Shown here one piece after another: positions 1 to 7,868 of a DNA stretch of 20,623 nucleotides. The stretch's first letter is position 1. Every line of letters begins with the position of its first letter. The notes beneath the pieces are model-generated. The model saw only the letters and a program-made list of their open reading frames with translations, was not told the DNA's origin and did not search any database. The position numbers were made by a program, and so were the translations under genes. Source of the DNA: a bacterium (GTDB taxonomy: Bacteria; Patescibacteriota; Minisyncoccia; UBA6257; Colwellbacteraceae); assembly GCA_021839365.1 (NCBI GenBank), contig JAKCBB010000010.1, positions 1 through 20,623 of the forward strand. Direction: 5' to 3'.

Positions 1-501
1 CAATTTTTTCTTTGAAAAATCGAAGTTCGCTTCCAACCTAATTGATGATTCCTTCGGCTTGGACGACTGATCCAAAACGGCCTTTAATGAAGTATTGTCC
101 GTTTGAGAAAGAATAAGTTTATATCTTCTTTCACCTTCTTCGAGCGGGTTGAGTAAATAATAATTGCGAAGTTTTTTAGCCGAGAAACCATCAATCGGCT
201 CGCTATCGCCCAGAACGCGGGCTAATGCCTCTATAAGAAGCGTTACCGTAGTAAGACGCTGTTGGCCATCAATCACAAGTAACGGAGATTGGCTAGATAC
301 TTGGTACAGCCCCTTTTCGACATAAACAATCGAGCCGACGAAGTGAGCCGTAATCTCGTCGTTTTTTCCGGTTCGTAAAATATCTTCCCAAAGTTGGTTA
401 CATTCTTTTTCCGTCCAGCTATATGTGCGCTGATATATCGGGATAACAAACTGTGGAGATTTTTTAAGAAATTCAAGTAATTTCGCTTCGGTCGCTTTCA
501 T
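1..501 (-). CDS. DUF262 (GmrS/SspE-like N-terminal domain) protein, C-terminus beyond window
   Basis: The frame starts with ATG at 501-499 and stays open for 167 codons to the window edge, so only the N-terminal part is seen. Two DUF262 hallmarks are visible: IPIYQRTYSW near residues 20-29 and IDGQQRLTT near residues 77-85. DUF262 proteins such as GmrSD and SspE are nucleotide-dependent nucleases or sensors that act on modified or foreign DNA, often with an HNH nuclease domain at the C-terminus. That part lies outside the window, so nuclease activity cannot be confirmed. The start lies four bases after the stop codon of the upstream methylase gene, so the two are almost certainly co-transcribed from the promoter at about 2918-2946. 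There is no clear ribosome-binding site; translation may depend on coupling. A role in anti-phage defence is inferred from the family and the neighbour. Confidence 0.85.
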   Translation of the reverse strand, partial: MKATEAKLLEFLKKSPQFVIPIYQRTYSWTEKECNQLWEDILRTGKNDEITAHFVGSIVYVEKGLYQVSSQSPLLVIDGQQRLTTVTLLIEALARVLGDSEPIDGFSAKKLRNYYLLNPLEEGERRYKLILSQTDNTSLKAVLDQSSKPKESSIRLEANFDFSKKKL

Positions 502-505
502 GAAT

Positions 506-2911
506 TTATTTTTTTATTCCAAGTTGTTTGGAATAAGGCAAGCCCTTTATATAATTCTCTATAAAGTTCCAATCTACTTCTCCATCTTTGAATGGGAGTT
601 TGATAACTGTTTCTCTAATTCTATCTTGATTAAATTTTCTACCGTAGGAAATCTTCTTTTGCTCCATATTAATGAGTGTAGCAAGAAATATCGCTCTAAA
701 TACATTCAAATCAAATTTAGGCAATAATTTTTCGACATGATCGCTCGCTGTAAAGTTGAGTGGCTGATAAGCACAGAATCCTGTAACGGCACTATCAATA
801 GTTAATATATTGCCCTCGTCCGTAAAAGTATCATACCAGTCGCGGATACCGTTGTTTGTAGATTGCGTAGTAACGTATGGGTATTTTCGTTCGCCGCCGA
901 TGTTTGTTTTATCCAAGATTCCCTTGTGTGTTGTTTTAGACCCCCGAACTTCAAATAACCCTTCGTTTTTATAACCATCCCAACCCAAGGTTATCGGTTT
1001 CCAATTCGCAAAATTCAATTCTAATTTATCGGAACTAAAACTCTGGCTAGAAACCATATCAGATTGCTGATTATAGAAAAGGAAGGTTGCATATTCCTTA
1101 AGGGAATTTATAAAATCATCGTCCTTTAACTCTTCAAAATCTGTTTTGAGATAAGCTTCGACTAACCATTCGTCTTCTGAATTAACATGTCGCAACACGG
1201 AGAAACCTTTGATCTCTTTTTTGTTGAAGTAACTATCGAGCCAAAAATCTTTAATCTTATTTTTATACAACTCATCATAGTCGATTCTGCCGTAAGGCCT
1301 TTTCTTTTTGAACCCATCCTCTTTCCAATAGCCAAACCACGTTTTAGTAGTATCGCTATGAGGTTTATGAGCCTCAAAAACCATGACACATGTTACGGAA
1401 CTTTTCTCGCTATCATCAAAAAGTTTGTCGGGCATACTCATCACGGCTTTTAAGGTATGGTACTTAAGCAACCTTTCTTTGACGTTTAGATTGCCCTTCT
1501 TTGTATTCATAGCACATGATTGCGGAACGATGGCTATACAAGTTCCGTGAGGTTCCAAAAACGACAAAGCGTTCCAAACAAACTCTAATTCCTTGTGGCC
1601 GTTATCTTTTGAATATGGAGGATTAAGTAGTGCGGTCGTGGGTTTTAGCTTCTTAATTTCCGCTTCGTCTATTTGGAAACAATCTTGCTGATATATGTTT
1701 GACTTACCGTCGCCGCGAAGCATCATATTAGAACAGGCAAGACAGAACATCTTTGAATTATTTTCAATGCCGATCAGTTGCTTTGTATGGATACTCTTTA
1801 GTTTCACCTTGTCGCCATTCGCTTCATCCTCCATTTTTTTCATGGCACTAATCAAAAATCCCCCTGTTCCGCAACAATTATCAATAACCACACTGTCTTT
1901 ATTTACTTCCGCGAGATTGGCGAACAACTCCGTGATATGCTTTGGAGTTAGCACAATTCCAAGCCCGCCATCGCCATTGGCGTATCTCAAAAACTCATTA
2001 TAAAAAAGTCCAATGGCGTCATACTGTTTGTAATCTTGTAAAAACGGCCGAACATTTTTTTCTATCTCGATTATTAAATCCTTAAGGAGTGTGTTTGGTG
2101 TCCCGTCCTTGTCGGTCTCATTGATAATTTTCGTGTTAGTCCGCATAAAATCATAAGTTTGCACAATGGTATCTCTTTTTCTTTCTCCAATATTGTCATG
2201 CTCTAATCTTTCCTTGATTGTCGTAAGTAGTAGATCGGCAATCTCTATCGGTTTCTGCTTTTTCCTATAGGCAGAGGAAAAACTCTCGTCTTCAAGAGCC
2301 AACAGAATTCCGCTAACAATTAAGGGGCGATGATTTTCCTCAAACTCAAAGTCATCTCTCAAATGCTGGTTCAGTTTCTTAGAATATTTCATCAACTCTA
2401 ATGAATCAGCTTTCTCTTTGGCCTCATCCCGTTTTAGTAGATCGAGATAATCCGAAAACTGGTAAATCTTTTGTATCTTTAAATCCCTAGCCAGCTTCTC
2501 ACCCTTAATTTGAAGGAATGTGTCTATCTGTAGTTCTCGCTCATTTTCGCCTGATACCCCTACTGCAAAAACATCAAATTCTCTTGATAAAAAAGATGAA
2601 TAGAGTAATGCCCCATCAACGGCATAGTCGGCATATTTGTCAAAACTTTTACTCTTATGAAACCGCGGGTTTCCTTTGCACTCTATAACCAACAAAATGT
2701 CGTTGTTAGAAAAACTGACAATGAATTCTGGCCGACCAATACCGCCACCCTTTTTCGAGGCGTGCTGTAAAAGTTTGTCTATGCGCGGGTTATCGGACTT
2801 TTGTTCTTCTATTATGACAGCGTTCTGCCCCGTTTCGGCATGAAAAATCTTTTTATTTTCCTTAAGAATGTCCCTTACAATGTCTTCTGTTTTTCTTTCG
2901 TTTATGCTCAT
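506..2911 (-). CDS. Single-chain restriction-modification enzyme: nuclease-like domain + N6-adenine methylase + target recognition domain
   Basis: This 801-residue protein has the layout of a type IIG or fused type I-like R-M-S enzyme. The N-terminus (about 1-160) carries a PD-(D/E)xK-type pattern: GRPEF at 59-63, then IECKG at 76-80, as in HsdR_N-like nuclease domains. A helical linker follows. The methylase core shows SAM motif I DNCCGTGGF at 344-352 and the catalytic N6-adenine motif NPPY at 430-433. The C-terminal 150 residues resemble one HsdS-type target-recognition domain (start WKPITLGWDGY, then YPYVTTQSTNNGIRDW). It should methylate adenine at a specific site and, if the nuclease is active, cut unmodified DNA. 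The first acidic residue is E (PE) rather than D, which is tolerated in some nucleases. No separate HsdR or HsdS gene is seen. The start at 2911 sits six bases from a -10-like element. A stand-alone methylase with an inactive nuclease remains possible. Confidence 0.85.
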   Translation of the reverse strand: MSINERKTEDIVRDILKENKKIFHAETGQNAVIIEEQKSDNPRIDKLLQHASKKGGGIGRPEFIVSFSNNDILLVIECKGNPRFHKSKSFDKYADYAVDGALLYSSFLSREFDVFAVGVSGENERELQIDTFLQIKGEKLARDLKIQKIYQFSDYLDLLKRDEAKEKADSLELMKYSKKLNQHLRDDFEFEENHRPLIVSGILLALEDESFSSAYRKKQKPIEIADLLLTTIKERLEHDNIGERKRDTIVQTYDFMRTNTKIINETDKDGTPNTLLKDLIIEIEKNVRPFLQDYKQYDAIGLFYNEFLRYANGDGGLGIVLTPKHITELFANLAEVNKDSVVIDNCCGTGGFLISAMKKMEDEANGDKVKLKSIHTKQLIGIENNSKMFCLACSNMMLRGDGKSNIYQQDCFQIDEAEIKKLKPTTALLNPPYSKDNGHKELEFVWNALSFLEPHGTCIAIVPQSCAMNTKKGNLNVKERLLKYHTLKAVMSMPDKLFDDSEKSSVTCVMVFEAHKPHSDTTKTWFGYWKEDGFKKKRPYGRIDYDELYKNKIKDFWLDSYFNKKEIKGFSVLRHVNSEDEWLVEAYLKTDFEELKDDDFINSLKEYATFLFYNQQSDMVSSQSFSSDKLELNFANWKPITLGWDGYKNEGLFEVRGSKTTHKGILDKTNIGGERKYPYVTTQSTNNGIRDWYDTFTDEGNILTIDSAVTGFCAYQPLNFTASDHVEKLLPKFDLNVFRAIFLATLINMEQKKISYGRKFNQDRIRETVIKLPFKDGEVDWNFIENYIKGLPYSKQLGIKK

Positions 2912-2917
2912 ACTGAA

Positions 2918-2946
2918 ATCGTATCCTAAAACAGCGAATGGAACAA
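2918..2946 (-). promoter_or_regulatory. Candidate leaderless promoter of the R-M-S gene
   Basis: On the minus strand, TTGTTC (2946-2941), a 17-base spacer, then TACGAT (2923-2918), with the ATG six bases further on. AGGA nearby at about 12 bases from the ATG is a poor ribosome-binding site. The spacing would place the transcription start on the start codon. This is a pattern match only. Confidence 0.4.
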
Positions 2947-3053
2947 CTTTTCAAAATCATGAAATTGTGTTCTCATACTTCGAAAAGCCCTTCAAAATCC
3001 ATGTTATTTTGACTCCTAAAAGTTATCCACAGAAGAACCTTTTGCGACGAGCT

Positions 3054-3194
3054 TCATTTGAATAATTCTTTGATCGGCACACCGATAACTTTAGCTAGCT
3101 TTGAAAGCGTCGCAAGTGTCGGATTTGTCTTTCCAGTTTCGATATTACTTGTATATGAGGGACTTTCGAGCCGAATACCTATTTCTATATTATT
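3054..3194 (-). pseudogene. Remnant of an XRE-family HTH regulator (C-terminal half of the HTH domain)
   Basis: Reading the minus strand back from the TGA at 3056-3054 gives about 43 recognisable codons, including SYTSNIETGKTNPTLATLSK and LAKVIGVPIKELFK. These match the recognition helix and last helices of XRE/Cro-type repressors. There is no start codon in the piece, and the frame is closed upstream by TAA at 3197-3195, which is also the stop of the zinc-ribbon gene. The piece appears short of a few residues between IEIGIRLE and SPSY compared with intact XRE domains. It lies just upstream of the R-M gene on the same strand, the usual place for a controller (C) protein or antitoxin-like regulator, so it may be a decayed regulator of that system. 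That role is inferred. Confidence 0.7.
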
Positions 3195-3545
3195 TTAGAG
3201 TGCTCTTAATTTCAAACTGCTAGCCAGTTCAGCCATGCCTTTGTATCGTCTTTTCCGGTACTCAAGATTTAAGCACTTTCGACAGCCGACACCTTGCGTT
3301 AGGGGATGAATAAGCAATATGCCGACCCTTCTTTCGCACCGCGGACACTTGAACCAATAGCGGGTGCCGAACTTCGCTTTCGACGTGGTTAAGGATAGTT
3401 GGAATCCGGCGGCCTTAATATCCGCAGCAAACAAGGCGGGCCTTAACTTTTCTCTTACGGACCGTATAAGCTGGTTTATGTCTATCCTTTGACAGTCCTC
3501 GATTACGAACCTGTTTCCGACATCGTGTGGCTTATGTGGTTTCAT
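3195..3545 (-). CDS. Small four-cysteine zinc-ribbon protein, function unknown
   Basis: The 116-residue product has a CPRC (67-70) ... CRKC (88-91) pair of knuckles preceded by a basic and aromatic stretch (KFGTRYWFK), a zinc-ribbon arrangement suited to binding DNA, RNA or protein. I do not recognise a named family; similar short zinc-ribbon proteins of the type RxWWFxCPxCGRRV occur as hypothetical, often mobile, genes in many bacteria (recollection, not a search). The start ATG overlaps the stop of the upstream gene as ATGA, so translation is coupled. The last 13 residues (MAELASSLKLRAL) resemble the beginning of an XRE regulator and lie in frame with the XRE relic beyond the stop. The C-terminus may therefore be a junction product rather than the native end. 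Confidence 0.65.
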   Translation of the reverse strand: MKPHKPHDVGNRFVIEDCQRIDINQLIRSVREKLRPALFAADIKAAGFQLSLTTSKAKFGTRYWFKCPRCERRVGILLIHPLTQGVGCRKCLNLEYRKRRYKGMAELASSLKLRAL

Positions 3546-4108
3546 GCGACTATCGTTTGCGAGATATTAGTTGTTTTGACGCTCAAAGAAACCGGTGCGG
3601 CTCTCCAGTGTTTGAAAACCATTACGGCCGACAGGAACTGGCGGTTAGCCCGATCCACCTGCTTACTGAGTATGGCTATATGCCTACTTTGTTCTTTTGT
3701 AGCTCCCCCGTAGGCCTGTTCTCTAAGGGTCTCGTTAAGCCTCCTAGAATCGGCCAAGACGCGCAGAAAGGCGTTTACAAGTAATTCCGCCTGCATTTTC
3801 TCAACCATCGTCGTACAGCCGTTTTCTTCGATAAACTGAGCCGTTAGCTCTAAAGCCATGTCCTGAAAGTGCGGATCGAAGCTCTCCATAAGGGCAATGT
3901 GGCTATCCGTCTCCGAAACGCTTAAAAACCTTATTTTCAGATCGCTAAGTTGCTCCTCGGTGGTTGAAAGCACCTCGGGATCGCCGGAGGCTAATTGAAA
4001 CTGTAAATCCCTTATTTCGTCCTTAATGGGACGGAGCTTGAGCCGCCGTTGGGTTTGCTCCGGTTTTAATATATCTCTTAATTCGCTGAATGTTGGCGAC
4101 TTTTCCAT
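3542..4108 (-). CDS. Helical protein of unknown function, coupled to the zinc-ribbon gene
   Basis: The 188-residue product is rich in charged and leucine residues, predicted by eye to be mostly helical with possible coiled-coil stretches (about 20-60 and 100-165). It has no cysteine knuckles, apart from one lone Cys, and no membrane segment. The C-terminus ends in a short beta-like tail (VSLSVKTTNISQTIVA). I do not recognise a family. It overlaps the downstream zinc-ribbon gene by four bases (ATGA), indicating that the two act together. Upstream of the start lies a tandem repeat, AGAGTATAGC then AGAGTATAAT (minus strand, 4128-4109), which may contain the promoter. Base composition is less AT-rich than that of the neighbouring R-M gene, suggesting the pair arrived separately. 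A mobile-element passenger or phage-like gene is possible but unproven. Confidence 0.65.
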   Translation of the reverse strand: MEKSPTFSELRDILKPEQTQRRLKLRPIKDEIRDLQFQLASGDPEVLSTTEEQLSDLKIRFLSVSETDSHIALMESFDPHFQDMALELTAQFIEENGCTTMVEKMQAELLVNAFLRVLADSRRLNETLREQAYGGATKEQSRHIAILSKQVDRANRQFLSAVMVFKHWRAAPVSLSVKTTNISQTIVA

Positions 4109-4285
4109 ATTATACTCTGCTATACTCTTTCAATATCCTACTTGTGTATCCCTGCTCGTCTCGAAAACCGCATCTATTAAGCATTTTCAAGCACTTTTTG
4201 TAGGTTCGGACTGGTTTGATAAAAATCCCAGAACCTGCCAAGATAGGTTTTAAGCTGGTTCAACCTTTTACCCGCTATGTCCACA

Positions 4286-4327
4286 ACATACCAAATCGGC
4301 GTCTTTCGACGTTGATTTTTGGTATGT
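4286..4327. repeat. Inverted repeat / hairpin upstream of the metal ATPase gene
   Basis: ACATACCAAA at 4286-4295 pairs perfectly with TTTGGTATGT at 4318-4327. An inner CGTC-tttc-GACG hairpin (4300-4311) continues the stem with a short internal asymmetry. There is no T-tract after either arm, so a terminator is unlikely. Its position just upstream of the ATPase gene fits an operator or structured leader, but no known metal-regulator consensus is recognised. Confidence 0.6.
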
Positions 4328-4348
4328 GTTGCGCGTAGAAATGAAGTA

Positions 4349-4377
4349 TTGACTAATATGATACAATTAATAAATAT
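4349..4377 (+). promoter_or_regulatory. Candidate promoter of the metal ATPase gene
   Basis: TTGACT at 4349-4354, a 17-base spacer, then a weak -10 hexamer AAATAT at 4372-4377, about ten bases before the ATG at 4388. It lies directly after the inverted repeat at 4286-4327, which would suit repressor control. A TACAAT at 4362-4367 is an alternative -10. This is a weak pattern match. Confidence 0.3.
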
Positions 4378-4387
4378 CGAAACATCA

Positions 4388-6499
4388 ATGAACAGCCACG
4401 ATCACCGACTCCAAAATGAAAAAGTTTTATATACCTGTCCCATGGATCCGGACGTTGTTTCGGAAACCTCGGGAGAATGCCCTAAGTGCGGAATGGAGTT
4501 AGTTCCCGTGGATATGGCAGCACGCGGTTCGGAACATGCCGGGCACGGCGCGGAAGGAAGTTTTAAGCGCAGATTTTTTATTACGCTTCCTTTTGTGCTT
4601 TTGATTACGGCATTATCCCAGAACATCGAACAGTGGCTGAAATTCGGTTTTACCTTTCCCGGTCAAGGATTTGTCTTGTTTCTGATAGGAACTTTCATTT
4701 ACTTCTACGGCGGCGCCCCGTTCTTTAAAGCGGCGAAAGGAGAAATTTCTCACAAGAATCCGGCAATGATGACGCTCGTGGCATTTGCCATCACCGTGGC
4801 TTACGGATTTTCGATCGCCGCCACGTTTCTTTTCCCCGGCGCATCGCTTTATTGGGAGATGTCAACGCTTATCTCCGTTTTTCTTCTGGGCCACTGGCTC
4901 GAAATGCGCGCGGTGCGCGGAGCGACCGGATCTTTAATGGAATTAGCCAAACTGATCCCGCCGTTGGCTCACCTCATAAAAGATGGGAACATCAAAGATC
5001 TCGAGACCAGCAAGCTTGTAATCGGGGATGTGGTACTTGTTAAACCGGGGGAAAAAATCCCTGTTGACGGGAAGGTAATAAGCGGAGAAAGCGCGGTGGA
5101 CGAATCCATGATAACCGGCGAATCCCGGCCTGTCGCAAAGAAAACCGGGGACAGCGTTATTGGCGGAAGTATTAACCAGGACGGCTCTCTAACCGTCGAA
5201 GTATCCAAAACCGGATCGAATACGGCTATCGCGCAGATTATGGAGTTAATACGCAAAGCCCAGGCCTCCAAACCAAACGTTCAGTACCTGGCCGATCGCG
5301 CCGCTGCAGTATTGTTTTATGTGGCTGTTGCCGCCGGAGCCGCATCGTTTGTCTTCTGGTATTTCGTTTCTCCGCAAGGGGCGATTTTTGCCGCTACGGC
5401 GGCGGTAGCGGCTGTCGTTGTAGCGTGCCCCCACGCCTTGGGTTTGGCTATTCCTACCGTAACATCCGTAACATCGACCTTAGGGGCGAAGAACGGAATT
5501 TTGATTAAAGATATGAAAGGACTGGAGATCGCCAGGAAACTTAATTATGTGGTTTTTGATAAAACCGGCACCTTAACTAAAGGCGAGTTCGGAATCTCAG
5601 CCGTTGTCCTTGCCAAACAATCCATGGCTGGCGATGAAAACCAGCTGTTACAAATGGCAGCCGCGGTGGAGATGTCGTCTCAACATTCGATAGCTAGGGG
5701 AATAGTAAACGAAGCTAAGAATAGAAATCTTGAAACGCAAAATATAGGGAATTTTAAATCTTTTCCGGGAAGAGGCGCTTCGGCCGAGGTTGATAGGAAA
5801 GACGTCGCGGTGGGGAACGATAAACTAATGGAAGAATTGGGAGTAAGAATCCCCGAAAATTTGTTTATCAAAGATAAAAAAGCCGGCACCACTGTCTATG
5901 TTTCCGTCAATAACGTGTTTGCGGGAGCTATTCTATTAAAGGATGTCGTCCGCGAAGAATCTAAAAGAGCAGTGGTCGAACTTCACAGGCTGGGTGTTAA
6001 GACCGCCATGCTCACCGGAGACACGGCGGATGTCGCGGAAACAGTGGGAAAAGAGATTGGAATAGACACGGTTTTCGCCCAAGTTTTGCCGGAAGACAAA
6101 GTTAATAAAGTTAAAGAGTTGCAGCATAGGGGAAATGTCGTCGCTATGGTAGGCGATGGAGTAAATGACGCGCCGTCCTTGACGCAGGCACACGTAGGGA
6201 TAGCCGTAGGCGCCGGAACCGATGTGGCCGTGGAATCGGCGGACATAGTGCTAATGAAAAATAATCCCCTTGATGTTGTGAAGGCGATTTCTCTAAGCAG
6301 GAAAACTAACGCCAAAATGGAACAAAATCTGGCGTGGGCTACCGGATACAATGTGTTTGCTATTCCCATCGCGGCAGGAGTTCTTTATCCGTCGCTCCAT
6401 ATCCTGCTCCGGCCGGAATGGGCGGCTCTCTTAATGAGCGCGTCATCGGTGATAGTAGTGTTTAACGCTTTACTGCTGCGTAAGACAAGGTTGGATTAA
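4388..6499 (+). CDS. copB: CPH-type (CopB-like, P1B-3) heavy-metal P-type ATPase
   Basis: This membrane pump should use ATP to export copper or silver. With start 4388 it is 703 residues. A small N-terminal heavy-metal-binding motif, YTCPMDP...CPKCGMELVP (15-40), is followed by a His-bearing stretch (SEHAGHG), instead of a classic HMA domain. P-type signatures are complete: TGES (243-246), the transmembrane metal site CPH (347-349), the phosphorylated DKTGT (391-395) and GDGVND (589-594). CPH rather than CPC places it with CopB-type pumps. The nucleotide-domain motif normally written HP reads HS here (SSQHSIARG, 431-439). C-terminal YN and MSASS segments fit metal-site helices. Upstream in-frame starts exist (TTG 4319, ATG 4358) but lie in the inverted repeat or over the candidate -35 box, so 4388 is preferred; no ribosome-binding site decides this. 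Symbol by motif only. Confidence 0.9.
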   Translation: MNSHDHRLQNEKVLYTCPMDPDVVSETSGECPKCGMELVPVDMAARGSEHAGHGAEGSFKRRFFITLPFVLLITALSQNIEQWLKFGFTFPGQGFVLFLIGTFIYFYGGAPFFKAAKGEISHKNPAMMTLVAFAITVAYGFSIAATFLFPGASLYWEMSTLISVFLLGHWLEMRAVRGATGSLMELAKLIPPLAHLIKDGNIKDLETSKLVIGDVVLVKPGEKIPVDGKVISGESAVDESMITGESRPVAKKTGDSVIGGSINQDGSLTVEVSKTGSNTAIAQIMELIRKAQASKPNVQYLADRAAAVLFYVAVAAGAASFVFWYFVSPQGAIFAATAAVAAVVVACPHALGLAIPTVTSVTSTLGAKNGILIKDMKGLEIARKLNYVVFDKTGTLTKGEFGISAVVLAKQSMAGDENQLLQMAAAVEMSSQHSIARGIVNEAKNRNLETQNIGNFKSFPGRGASAEVDRKDVAVGNDKLMEELGVRIPENLFIKDKKAGTTVYVSVNNVFAGAILLKDVVREESKRAVVELHRLGVKTAMLTGDTADVAETVGKEIGIDTVFAQVLPEDKVNKVKELQHRGNVVAMVGDGVNDAPSLTQAHVGIAVGAGTDVAVESADIVLMKNNPLDVVKAISLSRKTNAKMEQNLAWATGYNVFAIPIAAGVLYPSLHILLRPEWAALLMSASSVIVVFNALLLRKTRLD

Positions 6500-6534
6500 A
6501 AAAATAAAGGGCGGCAAGCACAATTTTCTAACGG

Positions 6535-7008
6535 TCACGATTGTATTTTTCGATTAATCCACCGCGCTATGCTGTACTCTTTCCAGCTCTCGCTTAAAAG
6601 AAGAGCTATAAAGACAAGGATGTAAATAACGGAGGCTCCGATGTCGGTAGAGCCGGGAACGTAAGGTCCGCCAAACCCTTCGGCTGTTGACCAGATCACG
6701 AAAGCCATCGCTATTCCGCCGTATATGGCTATCCTGCTGAATATCCCAAAGATAAGGCTTAAAGCTATGGCGGTTTCGGCCACCGCTACGACGATGGCGA
6801 AAAAGTAAGGATCGATATTCACCGCGTTTATCCAGAAATGGATCCACCACGCGACAATAAGCGGCTGTCCCTGCGCGCCGTTTTGAAGATAACTGACAAA
6901 GTTTGAGGAAAAACCGGGACTCCATTTAAAGTACGCGTCAACGAGCCAAACCAGGCCGAATGCAATTCGTAAAATTCCGAACCCCTTGGCTTCAACATTT
7001 CCCCTCAT
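6535..7008 (-). CDS. DoxX-like integral membrane protein
   Basis: The product (157 residues from the second ATG, 158 from the first at 7011) has about four hydrophobic helices. It also shows the family's typical opening GFGILRIAFGLVWLVDAYFK and the pattern of a large loop before the second helix. DoxX/TQO-small-subunit-like proteins are found in respiratory and redox membrane complexes, but most are uncharacterised, and nothing here names a partner. It is convergent with the metal ATPase gene (35 bases between stop codons) and divergent from the exported-protein gene at 7104. The second ATG (7008) is preferred because it lies exactly six bases after a TATAGT box, fitting a leaderless transcript; no Shine-Dalgarno sequence is present. 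Confidence 0.75.
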   Translation of the reverse strand: MRGNVEAKGFGILRIAFGLVWLVDAYFKWSPGFSSNFVSYLQNGAQGQPLIVAWWIHFWINAVNIDPYFFAIVVAVAETAIALSLIFGIFSRIAIYGGIAMAFVIWSTAEGFGGPYVPGSTDIGASVIYILVFIALLLSESWKEYSIARWINRKIQS

Positions 7009-7014
7009 CATTTA

Positions 7015-7042
7015 ACTATAGCAGTGTGATTTTCTAGCGCAA
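7015..7042 (-). promoter_or_regulatory. Candidate leaderless promoter of the DoxX-like gene
   Basis: On the minus strand, TTGCGC (7042-7037), a 16-base spacer, TATAGT (7020-7015), then six bases to the ATG at 7008. This is the best example of the -10-to-ATG spacing seen repeatedly in this window. Confidence 0.5.
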
Positions 7043-7103
7043 TATATTCCGCTTTTCGATACCCACCTTTATTTATTTTATTCGCGTTGTATTATTAAAC
7101 CGA

Positions 7104-7847
7104 ATGAAACGAAGCACGATTATATTGATAATCATAGCGACAGTCATAATCGCAGCCGGAGCGGTTTCATACTACCTCGTATCGAAAAGAAACGGGGCTA
7201 ATCCGCAAAACGCCGTTTATGGAACGCTCCCGCCTGTTATGCCTCAAAACGCCGCCACATCAAGCGGAACTGAAACCTCCACCTCTACTCCCGTTAACTT
7301 GGATAAAAGCTTGTCGTTTAGCGGGGGAGCGATAATTTATTATCCTTCCGACTTTAACCTCGCTGCAAACCAGGGCCAGCTTTCAGTGCGCTCGTATATT
7401 CCGCCATGCGATCAGGGATTCGGTTACTGCATTTATTACAATGGATCCGCGTACAAAGGAACAAATTTCGAATCCGCAGGAATAAGCGTCAGAAACGTTA
7501 CCGCTCTTTTTCCGACCGATAACTCCTGCACTAACTCTCTTCCCCAGGGATACAACAAAGCCGCTTCTATCTCCGTGCACTCCTCTCCTTATTATTCCGT
7601 AAGCATATTTCCCAATCTGGGAAATGCGGCTGCCGGACACTACGCAACGGACAATATTTACCGTTTGTATTTCGGCGGGAAATGTTATGAATTCGACGCG
7701 CGTATCGGAGAGAGTCAATACGACAATTACCCGGCAGGCAGTATACAGCCGTTTACTAAGGATAGTTATGACGCCCTACGCGCAGAGCTAAGCGGCATAG
7801 TAGGATCGATAACCCTTTCTCAGGGAGGAAAGATATCTTTGCCTTGA
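7104..7847 (+). CDS. Membrane-anchored exported protein of unknown function
   Basis: The 247-residue product has one N-terminal membrane helix (about residues 5-26, TIILIIIATVIIAAGAVSYY). A low-complexity Ser/Thr/Pro/Ala linker (about 32-65) follows, then an extracellular domain of roughly 180 residues rich in Tyr, Ser and Gly with several cysteines that could form disulfides. A phrase like IIYYPSDFNLA starts the domain, resembling the FEYP opening of the 12548-13144 product. No lipobox or enzyme motif is seen. A TATTAT box lies eight bases before the ATG with no ribosome-binding site. The gene stands alone between the divergent DoxX-like gene and a possible weak terminator at 7869. The function is unknown; a cell-envelope or substrate-binding role is a guess. 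Confidence 0.75.
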   Translation: MKRSTIILIIIATVIIAAGAVSYYLVSKRNGANPQNAVYGTLPPVMPQNAATSSGTETSTSTPVNLDKSLSFSGGAIIYYPSDFNLAANQGQLSVRSYIPPCDQGFGYCIYYNGSAYKGTNFESAGISVRNVTALFPTDNSCTNSLPQGYNKAASISVHSSPYYSVSIFPNLGNAAAGHYATDNIYRLYFGGKCYEFDARIGESQYDNYPAGSIQPFTKDSYDALRAELSGIVGSITLSQGGKISLP

Positions 7848-7868
7848 TTTTTCCGGCTATTTCGGACT

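Noticed and set aside
3023..3031. Perfect DnaA-box sequence TTATCCACA
   Set aside because: Only one copy is present, with no AT-rich unwinding region, dnaA or dnaN nearby; not enough for an origin.
4319..4387. TTG (4319) and ATG (4358) as starts of the metal ATPase
   Set aside because: The first lies in the inverted repeat and the second over the candidate promoter; neither has a ribosome-binding site. The ATG at 4388 precedes the conserved part, though 4358 cannot be excluded.
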